Positions 33,272-42,856 of a DNA stretch of 64,000 nt are shown one piece after another (within the stretch, counting starts at the first letter, position 1; each line of letters begins with the position of its first letter). Made by a program: the position numbers and the translations under genes. Below the pieces are notes generated by a model. The model was not told where the DNA came from, ran no database searches, and was given only the letters and a program-made list of their open reading frames with translations. The stretch covers positions 81,050-145,049 of the forward strand of contig NZ_JALIEA010000006.1 in NCBI RefSeq assembly GCF_022869005.1, written 5' to 3'. Source of the stretch: Corynebacterium kalidii (GTDB lineage: Bacteria > Actinomycetota > Actinomycetes > Mycobacteriales > Mycobacteriaceae).

Positions 33272-33901
33272 TCAGTCCTCGTCGCGCCTGTCCCGGGGCT
33301 CCAGCTCCTGCATCCGCTCGGCGGCCCGGCGCAGCCGGTCCTTCCGTGTCTCCTGGTCGGCTTCCTTGATCTCCTCGAAGAGTTCCTCGTCCTCGTCGGA
33401 GTACTTCAGCAGCATCCGTGGCAGCGACAGGGTGACCACCAGTGACGGCCATACGATCCAGGCGTAGCTCAGGTCGACGACGAACTGCAGCACCAGGAAG
33501 GTCACCAGCGTCACCCCGAAGACCACCCCGTCGATGGTCTGCACCAGCTTTCCCCGCCTGCGCAGGCTCTCCAGCTCGGCGACCTCCGCGTCGCGTGGGG
33601 ACGGCCCGGTTCCGGGAGAGGACGCGGCCACGTCGTCCTGCCCCGGTACCGCGACGGCCGAGCCGTGCGCGTCGAAGGGGAGCCCGCCGGGCAGGTCGGT
33701 GAACAGTGGACGCAGCTCGCCCACCGTCTTCGCCTCGGCGACGGTGCCCGAGCGTTCGTCGAACTCGTGCTCGTCCAGGCGGCCGTCGGCGAAGTGGGTC
33801 CCCAACGCGCTCAGCGCGTGGACCCTGTCGTTGTCGCTGAGGCGTAACCTGTCCACACCACGTGCGTCACCGGCGCCGCCCGCGTCACCCGTATCACTCA
33901 T
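33272..33901 (-). CDS. DUF1707 domain membrane protein
   Basis: A 209-residue protein. The N-terminal DUF1707 domain shows LRLSDNDRVHALSALGTHFADGRLDEHEFDER, a typical actinobacterial signature. Two hydrophobic spans at about 125-160 form a 2TM-like hairpin, and the C-terminal tail is highly charged (about 165-209). The function is unknown; DUF1707 proteins are often linked to stress or envelope control. Divergent from the GH76 gene. Confidence 0.8.
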   Translation of the reverse strand: MSDTGDAGGAGDARGVDRLRLSDNDRVHALSALGTHFADGRLDEHEFDERSGTVAEAKTVGELRPLFTDLPGGLPFDAHGSAVAVPGQDDVAASSPGTGPSPRDAEVAELESLRRRGKLVQTIDGVVFGVTLVTFLVLQFVVDLSYAWIVWPSLVVTLSLPRMLLKYSDEDEELFEEIKEADQETRKDRLRRAAERMQELEPRDRRDED

Positions 33902-33957
33902 GTGGTCAGGCTACCAATACGTGCGGAATGGGCCGGTGCGCATGCACAATATGAGTT

Positions 33958-35118
33958 ATGCAGGAACGTTGGGACCACCGCGCAGATCTTGCCGAGCAGG
34001 CAATCACCGAACGCCACGGCGGGCGGCTCTGGGCCGTGCCCCGGACCAACCTCGCCGTCGTCGCGTGGCCACCGACCACCCGTGACAAACTCTTCTACCA
34101 CTGGCACTACTGGTGGCAGGCCCACTACATCGACTGCCAGGTCGACGCCGCCCTGCGCCGTAACACCCGGCTGCGCCTCAGCTTCATCCGGCGCACCGTC
34201 CGCGGCATGCGGATACGCAACTTCGGCCGGCTGACCCGCAACAGCTACTACGACGACAAGGCGTGGCTCGCCCTCGCCCTGGAGCGTGTCGAGCGCCTCG
34301 ACCGCTACGGCAAGGTCCGCTACCGTCACGCCCTGGAACAGGACATCTTCGACGGCGTCGACCCCCTCACCGGTGTCATGCCGTGGCGTGTCGGCGAGAC
34401 GTTCTACAACGTGCCCACCAACGGGCCGGTCGCGATCCTCGCCGCCCGGACGGGCCGGGTCGAGCTGGCCGAGCAGCTCGTCGACTGGGTCCACGCCAAC
34501 CTCATCGACACCGACGGCCTGGTGATGGACGGGATCAAGATGAAGCTCTCGGGGCCGGAGACCGTCCCGGAGATCCACGCCTACTGCCAGGGGGTGATGA
34601 TCGGGGCGAACCTGGAGCTCGCCCGCGCCCAGCGACGGGCCGCCGGTATCGACATGGACGCCGTGGACCCGGTCGGCACCCAGGCGCTCACCCGCGTGCA
34701 CCGGCTCGTCGAGGCCGTCTCCCACCACATGACCAACCCGAACTGGTCGTTGGACTGGAAGGCGCAGGGCGGGGACAACGGCCTGTTCAAGGGGATCCTC
34801 GCCCGCTACCTCGCCCTGGTCGCGACCTCGTTGCCCGGCGACGACCGGGCCAGTGCAGCGACGCGGCGTCTGGCCCGACGGATCGTCCTGCGGTCGGCGG
34901 AGTCGGTGTGGCGCTACCGCCTGGAGGTCGACGGACTGCCGGTGTTCCCCGCGTCCTGGGGCGGCGACGCGGTCCTGCCGCAGGCCGGCGGGCTGATGGG
35001 TGCCGCGCTGGCCGGTTCCGCCGCCTCCGCGGAGATCCCGGAACGTGACCTGTCGGTCCAGCTCTCCGGGTGGATGCTCATGGAGGCCGCCGCCGCGGTC
35101 ACCGACGACGGCGAATGA
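33958..35118 (+). CDS. Glycoside hydrolase family 76 protein
   Basis: A 386-residue (alpha/alpha)6-type enzyme without an obvious signal peptide. The catalytic Asp pair is at residues 99-100 in SYYDDKAWLALAL, the hallmark of GH76 alpha-1,6-mannanases and transglycosidases. MDGIKMK and WKAQGGDNGLFKGI are further conserved blocks. The lack of a signal peptide suggests a cytoplasmic role. Corynebacteria make mannan-containing lipoglycans, so a role in mannan turnover is plausible but inferred. Confidence 0.83.
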   Translation: MQERWDHRADLAEQAITERHGGRLWAVPRTNLAVVAWPPTTRDKLFYHWHYWWQAHYIDCQVDAALRRNTRLRLSFIRRTVRGMRIRNFGRLTRNSYYDDKAWLALALERVERLDRYGKVRYRHALEQDIFDGVDPLTGVMPWRVGETFYNVPTNGPVAILAARTGRVELAEQLVDWVHANLIDTDGLVMDGIKMKLSGPETVPEIHAYCQGVMIGANLELARAQRRAAGIDMDAVDPVGTQALTRVHRLVEAVSHHMTNPNWSLDWKAQGGDNGLFKGILARYLALVATSLPGDDRASAATRRLARRIVLRSAESVWRYRLEVDGLPVFPASWGGDAVLPQAGGLMGAALAGSAASAEIPERDLSVQLSGWMLMEAAAAVTDDGE

Positions 35119-35241
35119 TCCACCGCCGGGACCTTGGGTGACCCCGGAGGGGTGAGGGCGACTGACAGATCCGCCGGAGCACGGCATACTTGAACGGAGA
35201 ACGCGGAACCCCACCCGTCGACCACACACGGAGGAACACCC

Positions 35242-36279
35242 ATGCCCATCGCAACACCCGCCGTCTACCGCGACATGCTGGACAAGGCCAAGGAGGGCGG
35301 TTTCGCCTTCCCGGCGATCAACTGCACCTCGTCGGAGACGATCAACGCGGCCCTGAAGGGGTTCGCGGACGCCGAGTCCGACGGCATCATCCAGTTCTCC
35401 ACCGGCGGCGCGGAGTTCGGTTCCGGGCTCGGTGTGAAGAACATGGTCGCCGGTGCCGAGGCGCTGGCGCACTTCGCACACCAGGCCGCGAAGCACTACG
35501 GCGTCAATGTCGCCCTGCACACCGACCACTGCCAGAAGGAGAAGCTCGACACCTACGTCCGTCCCCTGGTCGAGATCTCCCGCAAGCGCGTCGAGGCCGG
35601 TGAGAACCCGCTGTTCCAGTCCCACATGTGGGACGGTTCGGCCATCCCGATCGACGAGAACCTCGAGATCGCCAAGGACCTGCTGCCCCGCTGTGCCGAG
35701 GCGAACATCATCCTCGAGATCGAGATCGGCGTCGTCGGCGGCGAGGAGGACGGTGTCGAGGCCAAGGCCGGCGACAACCTGTACACCACCGCCGAGGACT
35801 TCGAGAAGACCGTCGACGCCATCGGCGCCGGTGACCGGGGGCAGCGCTACCTGCTGGCCGCCACCTTCGGCAACGTCCACGGCGTGTACAAGCCCGGCAA
35901 CGTGAAGCTGCGCCCGGAGGTCCTGGACATGGGCCAGAAGACCGCGGCGAAGAAGCTGGGCCTGTCTGAGGACGCGCAGCCCTTCGACTTCGTGTTCCAC
36001 GGCGGCTCCGGTTCCGAGAAGGAGAAGATCGAGGAGGCGCTGCGGTACGGCGTGATCAAGATGAACGTCGACACCGACACCCAGTACGCCTTCACCCGTC
36101 CGGTCGCCGGCCACATGTTCGCCAACTACGACGGCGTGCTGAAGGTCGACGGCGAGGTCGGCAACAAGAAGGTCTACGACCCGCGTTCCTACCTGAAGAA
36201 GGCGGAGGCCGCGATGAGCGAGCGTGTCGTCGAGGCATGCCGCGACCTGCACTCCGTCGGCACCACGCTGTCGAAGTAA
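35242..36279 (+). CDS. fba: Class II fructose-bisphosphate aldolase
   Basis: A 345-residue zinc aldolase of glycolysis and gluconeogenesis. The zinc site is in NVALHTDHCQKEKLDTYV and in the C-terminal phosphate loop FHGGSGSEKEKIEEAL; DTDTQYAFT is also conserved. Length and motifs match the corynebacterial fda. It is preceded by a promoter gap with catact as a possible -10 and is followed closely by a DUF3151 gene, as in other Corynebacterium genomes. Confidence 0.96.
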   Translation: MPIATPAVYRDMLDKAKEGGFAFPAINCTSSETINAALKGFADAESDGIIQFSTGGAEFGSGLGVKNMVAGAEALAHFAHQAAKHYGVNVALHTDHCQKEKLDTYVRPLVEISRKRVEAGENPLFQSHMWDGSAIPIDENLEIAKDLLPRCAEANIILEIEIGVVGGEEDGVEAKAGDNLYTTAEDFEKTVDAIGAGDRGQRYLLAATFGNVHGVYKPGNVKLRPEVLDMGQKTAAKKLGLSEDAQPFDFVFHGGSGSEKEKIEEALRYGVIKMNVDTDTQYAFTRPVAGHMFANYDGVLKVDGEVGNKKVYDPRSYLKKAEAAMSERVVEACRDLHSVGTTLSK

Positions 36280-36293
36280 GGGGCGGGGAACCG

Positions 36294-36779
36294 ATGGCGG
36301 AACAGATCCGTAAGGGCCGTGACCTCTTCGGCGCGGAGCACCCGGAGGTACGTCTGCCGGTGGAGTTGGCCACCGCGGTGACCGGGTCGGAGTCCCTCGA
36401 GGAGCTCGAGACCCTGGCCGTGGCGAACCCGAAGGACTCCGGTGTGTGGGCCGCGCTGGCCGGCTACCACCTGTCCCAGGGTGCGGGGCAGGGGACCGAG
36501 AAGGTCACCGCCTACGCCTGCGCACGCACCGGCTACCACCGCGGGCTCGACGCGCTGCGTTCCAACGGGTGGCGCGGCACCGGCCCGGTGCCGTGGGCCC
36601 ATGAGCCGAACCGTGGCGTCCTGCGCGCGATCATGATGCTCGCGACCGCGGCCCAGGCCATCGGCGAGGAGGACGAGTACATCCGGTGCCTCAACCTCGT
36701 CAACGACTGCGACCCGGGCGCCGCCGAGGCCATGTCCTCAGGTGCTGCAGGGTCTGACGGGGCGTCTCCGGAGGCGTAG
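36294..36779 (+). CDS. DUF3151 conserved protein
   Basis: A 161-residue soluble protein with the family segment AYACARTGYHRGLDALRSNG followed by RGTGPVPWAHEPN. It starts 14 bp after the fba stop, so the two are co-transcribed. DUF3151 genes next to fba are a conserved actinobacterial arrangement. The function is unknown; a role linked to aldolase or carbon flow is only suggested by position. Confidence 0.88.
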   Translation: MAEQIRKGRDLFGAEHPEVRLPVELATAVTGSESLEELETLAVANPKDSGVWAALAGYHLSQGAGQGTEKVTAYACARTGYHRGLDALRSNGWRGTGPVPWAHEPNRGVLRAIMMLATAAQAIGEEDEYIRCLNLVNDCDPGAAEAMSSGAAGSDGASPEA

Positions 36780-36785
36780 GCGACG

Positions 36786-37775
36786 GTGCGGCGGCTGCTG
36801 CGGGCCGTCCCGACGGGCGCCCTCGTCCTGTTCCTGGTCTGGGCGTCCACCCCGTGGTGGCGGGTCACCGGCACATTGCCCGACAGCCTTGCCCGGTTCG
36901 TCCCCGCGGCGCAGGCGGTTTTTCCCGTCGCGGTCCTCGGGGCGCTCCTCTGCCTGGTGGTGGTGTGCTGGCAGGCGTGGCGACGACGCGCCGCATGGTG
37001 GTCCGTGGTCGCCGTCCTGCTCGTCGTGGGCGTCGTCCTGCCCGTCGGTACGGTGACCACCCGGTCCGGCGCCCTGGGGGAGGCGTCGCACGGTGACGCC
37101 CCGGGGGAGACGCTGCGGGTGATGGCGCTCAACACCTTCTTCAACGGTGCCGACGACGCGTCGGTCATCGACGAGACCCGCAGACTCGACCCGGACTTCC
37201 TCGTCCTCACCGAGACCTCTCCCGCGGAGGTCTCGGCGGTGGCGCGGGGGACAGGGCTGACCGCCACGGCGCCTGTCGAGGAGGGCGGCGGCGCGTCCGG
37301 CACGGCCGTCCTCGTCCGGCAGGACGCCCCGGCGCCGTCGCGGGTCACCGGTGACCACGGGCTGACCGGGCACCAGACCCCGTCGGTCCGGCTGGCGGGG
37401 TCCACACCGGTGGACGTCTACGGTGTGCACACCCTCCCGCCGGCGTTCAGTGACCTGGTCACCGGGTGGCGGGAGGACCTCGGCAGGCTGGCAGGCGGGT
37501 TCCCGGACGAGGGGATCCCGCTGGTCCTGGCGGGGGACTTCAACGCCACCGTCGCCCACCCGGAGTTCCGGGACCTCCTCGACCACACGGGGCTGACCAG
37601 GTGCGAGGGCGGTGGCTGGGTGCACCGGCCGGCGGGTGCGCCGACGTGGCCTGACCGGTTCCCGCTGGTGCGGATCGACCACGTGCTCGTCCGGGACGCC
37701 ACCTGCACCGACGCCGGCACGGTGCGGGTCGAGGGGACGGACCACCGCGGGGTGTGGGCGGACATCACCGTCTGA
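36786..37775 (+). CDS. Membrane-anchored endonuclease/exonuclease/phosphatase-family protein
   Basis: A 329-residue protein. Residues 1-95 hold three hydrophobic segments that anchor the protein. The EEP domain follows, with VMALNTFFNGAD at its start, DFLVLTETS (metal-binding Glu), LVLAGDFNATVAHPEF and the C-terminal RIDHVLVRDATC plus EGTDHRGVWADI with the Asp-His pair. A role in nucleic acid or phosphoester hydrolysis outside the cytoplasm is likely; the substrate is unknown. GTG 36786 follows the DUF3151 stop closely. Confidence 0.83.
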   Translation: MRRLLRAVPTGALVLFLVWASTPWWRVTGTLPDSLARFVPAAQAVFPVAVLGALLCLVVVCWQAWRRRAAWWSVVAVLLVVGVVLPVGTVTTRSGALGEASHGDAPGETLRVMALNTFFNGADDASVIDETRRLDPDFLVLTETSPAEVSAVARGTGLTATAPVEEGGGASGTAVLVRQDAPAPSRVTGDHGLTGHQTPSVRLAGSTPVDVYGVHTLPPAFSDLVTGWREDLGRLAGGFPDEGIPLVLAGDFNATVAHPEFRDLLDHTGLTRCEGGGWVHRPAGAPTWPDRFPLVRIDHVLVRDATCTDAGTVRVEGTDHRGVWADITV

Positions 37776-37815
37776 GCAGGTCAGGGTGGGGCGGTCCGGC
37801 GGGCCCGGACATGTC

Positions 37816-39366
37816 CTAATGCGCCGCCTGCGTCCCCTTCGGGGTGATCAGGAAGACCGCGGTGCCGACGAGGACCATGAGCGCACCGCCGATGACGCCG
37901 GCCACCTGCAGTGAGTCGGTGAAGGCCTCGGCCGCGCTGGACGCCAGGGCCGGCAGTTGCGCCTCCTCGGCGATGTGCATCGCGGCGCCGAGGGATTCAC
38001 CGGCAGGGTCGACGACCGCACCGGGCAGTCCGAGCCCGGAGGCCAGGTCGTGCAGGTGGTCGCGGAACACCAGCGCCGAGACGCTCCCCAGCACCGTGAT
38101 GCCCAGCACGGCGCCGAGTTCGTAGGAGGCCTCCTCCAGGGCGCCGGCGTTGCCCGCCTTGTCCTCCGGGGAGCCGCCCATGATCATCGCCGAGGCGATG
38201 GCCAGTGAGCCCACGCCGGCCCCGACCAGGACCATCGCCGCGAGGATCGTCGGGTAGGTGACGTCGCCGGGGGTCAGGCCGATGTAGAGCAGTCCTCCAC
38301 CGGCGAGGACCAGGCCACCGGCCAGGACGCCGCGCGAGCCGACCAGACGGCTCAGTGGGGGAGCGGCGATGGACGCGACGGCGGCGGCCACGGCGACGGG
38401 GATCAGCTTCACGCCGGTCTCGATCGGGCTCGCCCCGTCGACGAGCTGCAGCCACTGGGCCAGCAGCAACAGGGCGGCGATCATGGCGAACGTCGAGCCG
38501 AGGGCCGCGATGATCCCGGCGGTGAAGGGGCGGTTGCGGAACAGCCGCAGCTCCAGCAGCGGTGAGTCGCTACGCAGGCAGCGCACGGTGAACCAGGCGA
38601 GGACCGCCACGGCGGCGGCGAAGGCGGCCAGGGCCTCCGGTACGGCGAACGACGCCTCCTTGCCGAACTCCTTCACCGACCACACCAGCAGCACCATGCC
38701 CACCATGGACTGCACGGCGCCGAAGACGTCCCACCGTCCCGGGTCCGGCACCGTGGACTCGGGCAGCAGGTAATACCCGGCGATGATCGCCAGCCCCATC
38801 AGCGGGACGTTCACCAGGAAGGCGGCATGCCAGCTGAAATGCTCCAGCAGGATACCGCCGACCAGGGGGCCGAAGGCCGCGCCCAGGCCGGAGACGGCGG
38901 CCCAGATGCTCAGTGCGGTGGCGCGTTCCTTCAGGTCGGTGAAGATCACGCGGATCATCGACAGCGTCTGGGGCATGATCATGGCGCCGCCGACGCCCAG
39001 GAAGGCCCGGATCGCGATGATCTGGGCGGCGGAGTCGGCGACGAGGACCAGCAGGGAGGCGACGATGAAGAAGCTGTAGCCCAGCATCAGCATCTTCTTG
39101 CGTCCCCACCGGTCGGCCACCGCCGACCAGGACACCAGCAGTCCGGCGAGGACCAGGGAGTAGATGTCCACGATCCAGAGCTGTTGGGTGGAGGTCGGCT
39201 GCAGCTCCGCGGACATCTCGGGCAGGGCGATGTTGAGGATGGTCATGTCCATCGTGATCACCAGCAGGCTGGCGGTGAGCACGGCGGTGGCGGCCCAGCG
39301 GGCGGTGCGGGACATGCCGTCGGCGGGACGGGGGCGGCGGGCGGTGGGGCCGGTCGGTGTGGTCAC
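37816..39366 (-). CDS. MFS drug exporter, DHA2 (14-span) family
   Basis: A 516-residue transporter of the EmrB/LfrA type. About 14 hydrophobic spans are seen. Motif A-like loop AVADRWGRKKMLMLGYSF follows span 2, and motif D1 appears as MTILNIALPEMSAEL. GTG 39366 shares its TG with the tetR TGA stop (GTGA), so translation is coupled to that of the repressor gene. It probably exports lipophilic cations or antiseptics. Confidence 0.88.
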   Translation of the reverse strand: MTTPTGPTARRPRPADGMSRTARWAATAVLTASLLVITMDMTILNIALPEMSAELQPTSTQQLWIVDIYSLVLAGLLVSWSAVADRWGRKKMLMLGYSFFIVASLLVLVADSAAQIIAIRAFLGVGGAMIMPQTLSMIRVIFTDLKERATALSIWAAVSGLGAAFGPLVGGILLEHFSWHAAFLVNVPLMGLAIIAGYYLLPESTVPDPGRWDVFGAVQSMVGMVLLVWSVKEFGKEASFAVPEALAAFAAAVAVLAWFTVRCLRSDSPLLELRLFRNRPFTAGIIAALGSTFAMIAALLLLAQWLQLVDGASPIETGVKLIPVAVAAAVASIAAPPLSRLVGSRGVLAGGLVLAGGGLLYIGLTPGDVTYPTILAAMVLVGAGVGSLAIASAMIMGGSPEDKAGNAGALEEASYELGAVLGITVLGSVSALVFRDHLHDLASGLGLPGAVVDPAGESLGAAMHIAEEAQLPALASSAAEAFTDSLQVAGVIGGALMVLVGTAVFLITPKGTQAAH

Positions 39367-40004
39367 GGTGAGTGCTCCTGGTGTGGGTCGGGCATGTGGA
39401 GGAGTGCGGTGAGCACCGCGGCGACGGATGCGGCGTCGGTCGGGGTGTCGTGCAGTGCGGCGTGGACGGTGAGTCCGTCGATGTAGGCGACGGCCGCCGA
39501 GGCGCGGGCCCGGCCGACGCGTCCGGCGAGCAGGTCGGTGAGCTGGTCGGACCACTGCAGGGCGAGCGTGCGCAGCGACGGGTCGGTCATGGCGGTGCTG
39601 ATCATGGCGATGTTGGCCCGGACCTGGCGGGTGTCCTCCAGGAAGTCGGCCATGATCTGCGCGCAGGTGGTGATGACCTCGTCGACTCCGGCGGGGCTGT
39701 CGAGGTTGCCGAGGATCCGGGCGATCTCGGCGAGTTCCTCCTCGGTCTCGTCGGCGAGGGTCTGCAAGGCCTCGTCGCGGAGGTCGTCGATGCTGTCGAA
39801 GTACTGGGTGGTGGACCCGACGGCGACGTGGGCGCGGGCGGCCACCGCCCGGTGGGTCAGTGACGACGCGCCCTTCTCGCAGATCAGTTCGGCGGCCGCG
39901 TCGAGGATCGCCGCACGGCGGCCGGCGGGGTCGCGTTTGCCGGGTCGGGGTATCGCCGGGTGGTCCGGTGTGGGCACGTCTGCGGCCTTCCTGTTGATGG
40001 ACAT
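39363..40004 (-). CDS. TetR-family repressor of the DHA2 exporter
   Basis: A 213-residue regulator. The helix-turn-helix spans residues 25-70 (GRRAAILDAAAELICEKGAS, then AVAARAHVAVGSTTQYF). The C-terminal domain is typical for repressors of multidrug exporters such as LfrR. The ATG at 40004 lies next to a palindrome, so it likely represses itself and the coupled exporter. The divergent FUSC gene may also be a target. Confidence 0.87.
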   Translation of the reverse strand: MSINRKAADVPTPDHPAIPRPGKRDPAGRRAAILDAAAELICEKGASSLTHRAVAARAHVAVGSTTQYFDSIDDLRDEALQTLADETEEELAEIARILGNLDSPAGVDEVITTCAQIMADFLEDTRQVRANIAMISTAMTDPSLRTLALQWSDQLTDLLAGRVGRARASAAVAYIDGLTVHAALHDTPTDAASVAAVLTALLHMPDPHQEHSP

Positions 40005-40026
40005 CTGTACATGTACATGTGTACAG
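40005..40026. promoter_or_regulatory. TetR operator at the tetR start codon
   Basis: A 22-bp dyad with arms ctgtaca and tgtacag and an internal tgtacatg directly abuts the tetR ATG and lies 45 bp before the divergent FUSC gene. Binding here would block both promoters or translation of tetR. Confidence 0.75.
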
Positions 40027-40070
40027 GATCCGGGACGGGTGCCGCAACGGGACATGTCACAATGGACGCC

Positions 40071-41324
40071 ATGACAGACAGCCGCAAACAACGGGACAGG
40101 CGGGCCCGGGAACGCCAACGGGAACGGGCGCGCGCCGGGGTGAAGTCCGCCGCGGAGTCCCTCCGGCGCTTCGCCGTCGTCGAGCGGGTCAACAGGGTGC
40201 GGGGCAGCTCGGTCTTCGCCCTGCAGTGCGCGGTCTCCGCGGGCCTGGCTTTCTACATCGCCCACAACATCGTCGGCCACGAACAGCCGTTCTTCGCGCC
40301 CATCGCCGCGGTCATCAGCCTCGGCGCCTACGGCGGCAAACGGGCCCGGCGGGGACTCGAACTGGTCATCGGCGTCGCCGTCGGCATCGGCATCGGCGAC
40401 CTCGTCATCTCCCAGATCGGGGAGGGCGCCTGGCAGATCACCGTCGCGGTGTTCGTCGCCATGCTACTGGCCGTCTTCGTCGACAAGGGACCGATGGTCG
40501 CCAACCAGGCGGCGAGCTCCGCCGTCCTGGTGGCGACCCTCATCCCGCCGGGGGACCAGGCGGGCTGGGAGCGCATGGTCGACGCGCTCATCGGCGGCAT
40601 CGTCGGCCTGCTCGTCGTCGCGGTCATCCCGAACAGCCCGTTACGCACCGCCCGACGGGAGGTCGCCAGCCTCATCAGCAAGGCGGCCCTGGTGCTCGAC
40701 GACGTCGCCCAGGGCATCGAGGACCGTGACGAGAAGCTGATCAGGGAGGCACTGGTCACCGCCCGCAGCACCCAGACCGGTGTCGACGAGCTGATGTCCT
40801 CGGTCGGCGGCGGCGACGAGGTCGTCAACATCTCGCCGATCTACTGGTCCGCGCGCCGCTACGCCCGGTCGATGAAGCGGATCCTCGTGCCGGTGGACAA
40901 CGTGATGCGCAACTCCCGTGTCCTCGCCCGACGCGCCGAGATCATGGTCGGCGACGGGGTCACGCCGAAACCGGACCTGCCCAGACTGATCCGGGACCTC
41001 TCCGACGCGCTGGGCAACCTCGGCACCCTCTACGCCTCGGGCGGTACGAGGGGCACCCGACAGGAGCTCATGGAGATCCCGGAGATCACCCGTCGGCTGC
41101 AGGTGCTGGCCGGCGCCGCGGACCTCTCCGTCGCCGAGGACTCGGGCCTGTCGGGCACCGTCGTGCTGGCACAGTGCCGGTCGATCATCGTCGACACCCT
41201 CCAGATCTGCGGCATGTCGCGGGAGTCGGCGATGTCCGTGCTGCAGCCCACCGTGGAGGACCCGCAGTTCCCGCCGGAGGTATGGGACGGTCGGGACGGT
41301 CGGAACGGGGGCGAACGGGCCTAG
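40071..41324 (+). CDS. FUSC-family membrane protein
   Basis: A 417-residue protein. Residues 1-45 are highly charged (Arg/Lys/Glu) and cytoplasmic. About six hydrophobic spans follow at 50-195, including PFFAPIAAVISLGAYGGKRARRG, the signature of aromatic acid exporter/FUSC proteins. The C-terminal half (200-417) is soluble and helical. The likely role is export of organic acids or envelope-active compounds. ATG 40071 is chosen; ATG 40062 adds three residues. Confidence 0.82.
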   Translation: MTDSRKQRDRRARERQRERARAGVKSAAESLRRFAVVERVNRVRGSSVFALQCAVSAGLAFYIAHNIVGHEQPFFAPIAAVISLGAYGGKRARRGLELVIGVAVGIGIGDLVISQIGEGAWQITVAVFVAMLLAVFVDKGPMVANQAASSAVLVATLIPPGDQAGWERMVDALIGGIVGLLVVAVIPNSPLRTARREVASLISKAALVLDDVAQGIEDRDEKLIREALVTARSTQTGVDELMSSVGGGDEVVNISPIYWSARRYARSMKRILVPVDNVMRNSRVLARRAEIMVGDGVTPKPDLPRLIRDLSDALGNLGTLYASGGTRGTRQELMEIPEITRRLQVLAGAADLSVAEDSGLSGTVVLAQCRSIIVDTLQICGMSRESAMSVLQPTVEDPQFPPEVWDGRDGRNGGERA

Positions 41325-41364
41325 CGCCACCCGGGTATCCGATCCCGTCGGATACAGTATCGGT

Positions 41365-41841
41365 ATGGCAACAACCGTTCTGTCCGACATCATCGTCAAG
41401 CGTTGGGACGACCTCGACACCACCGAGGTCTACGCGATCGCCCGCCTGCGCTCCGAGGTCTTCCTGCGCGAGCAGAAGGTCGAGGACGAGGAGCTCGACT
41501 GGCGCGACCTGGACGACGGCACCCTGCACCTGTTCATCCGCAGCGGACGCGAGGTCGTGGCCTACCTGCGGACCCTCTCGGTGCCGGCGCTGTGGAACGT
41601 CCCCGGTGCCGACCCCGTCCGCCGCGTCCTGGGGCGGGTGGCCACCGACCCCCGCTACCGCGGCCGTGGGCTGGCGGGTGCCCTGATCGGGCGGGCCGTG
41701 GAGCTGCACGCCGGTGAGCCGATCGTGCTCCACGCGCAGACCTACATCACCGGGCTCTACGGGGCCCACGGGTTCCGGGCCTACGGCGAGGAGTACGACG
41801 AGGGCGGCATCCCGCACGTGTCGATGGTCCGGGCGGGGTAG
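41365..41841 (+). CDS. GNAT acetyltransferase, ElaA-like
   Basis: A 158-residue N-acetyltransferase. The region AIARLRSEVFLREQKVEDEEL matches ElaA-type proteins, and the acetyl-CoA loop is VATDPRYRGRGLAGALI. The C-terminal block HAQTYITGLYGAHGFRAYGEEYDEGGIPHV is typical of ElaA. The acceptor substrate is unknown. Confidence 0.85.
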   Translation: MATTVLSDIIVKRWDDLDTTEVYAIARLRSEVFLREQKVEDEELDWRDLDDGTLHLFIRSGREVVAYLRTLSVPALWNVPGADPVRRVLGRVATDPRYRGRGLAGALIGRAVELHAGEPIVLHAQTYITGLYGAHGFRAYGEEYDEGGIPHVSMVRAG

Positions 41842-41845
41842 CCCG

Positions 41846-42748
41846 TCACCGTCGCACGAACTGACCGTCGCGCAGGTGCCGGTAGAACGTCACCTTCGAG
41901 GTGGGACGGGGGTGGACGACCCCGTCGCGCACCACGGTGAGCTCCACCCCGCCGGCCTGCAGGGCCCGTCCGGTCATCACCACGTCCGGGTCCACGCCGC
42001 CGGGCTCGGCGGGACGACGGAACAGTCGACGGCGGGGGACGTTCCGGGCGGCCTCGGCGTCCCACGTCGACGGGGTCACCAGCCGCGTGGCGGCCAGGCC
42101 CGGGGCGTCGACCGTGGGGACGAGCCGGGCGCCGAAGGCCCCGGGGCGCCCGTCCCACGCCCGTGCCGAGGAGTTGGCGAACAGCGTCCGGGAATCCACG
42201 ATGATCTCGCCGACGAGTTCCGCCCCGCCGTGGAAGATCTCGGCGGAACCCAGTGTGACCAGCCCCGAGTCGTCGCGGACCACCGCGGTGGGGCGTACCG
42301 GCGCGGTCATCGCGAAGTTCAGGGCCGCCACGCTCGGTCCGCCGCCGGAGGCGTCCTCCGTCGTCAACTGCCAGTTCCGCGCCACCACCGAGGTGTCGCC
42401 GTCGCCGACGACCGGCACGAAGCCGACGGAGATCCACATCGCGTCGATCCGCATCAGCCGGGTGACCACCGCGGACAGTGCCGCGTCGGTGCCCACCACG
42501 ACCACGCGCACCGGACGGTCCGGACGCTGCGGCGCGAACTGCGGGGCGCCCTGGTGGGGGACGTCCGGCGCCGCGGCGATCTCCTCCAGGCTGGGGGTGT
42601 CGTCGACCGGCAGGTGCGCGGCGGCGAGATCGTCGAGAAGCCGCAGGTCACGACGTCCCGGAAGGTCGGGGAGGGTGACAGCGTCGGCGACGAGGGCGCC
42701 GACCAGATCTGCGGCGCGTGGTCCGCACGCGAGCACAACGGTTGTCAT
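41846..42748 (-). CDS. Conserved hypothetical protein beside purA
   Basis: A 300-residue soluble protein divergent from purA. A Rossmann-like start (VVLACGPRAADLVGALV) and a central block IDAMWISVGFVPV hint at a nucleotide- or sugar-binding fold, but no family signature is certain. No signal peptide or membrane span is seen. The purA-flanking position is conserved in corynebacteria, as far as general knowledge goes. The function is unknown. Confidence 0.62.
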   Translation of the reverse strand: MTTVVLACGPRAADLVGALVADAVTLPDLPGRRDLRLLDDLAAAHLPVDDTPSLEEIAAAPDVPHQGAPQFAPQRPDRPVRVVVVGTDAALSAVVTRLMRIDAMWISVGFVPVVGDGDTSVVARNWQLTTEDASGGGPSVAALNFAMTAPVRPTAVVRDDSGLVTLGSAEIFHGGAELVGEIIVDSRTLFANSSARAWDGRPGAFGARLVPTVDAPGLAATRLVTPSTWDAEAARNVPRRRLFRRPAEPGGVDPDVVMTGRALQAGGVELTVVRDGVVHPRPTSKVTFYRHLRDGQFVRR

Positions 42749-42856
42749 GGTCGTCCAGAGTACGGGACGAAGATGCTGGACCGGACACGGTGAGCGGCTA
42801 CACTGTTCAGTTGGTCAACGTACCCGGAACCGGAACGGAAAGCGACGGCAGAGCCA

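Noticed and set aside
33898..36252. A 784-codon open frame on the minus strand opposite GH76 and fba
   Set aside because: It is fully antisense to two well-supported genes and shows no family motif.
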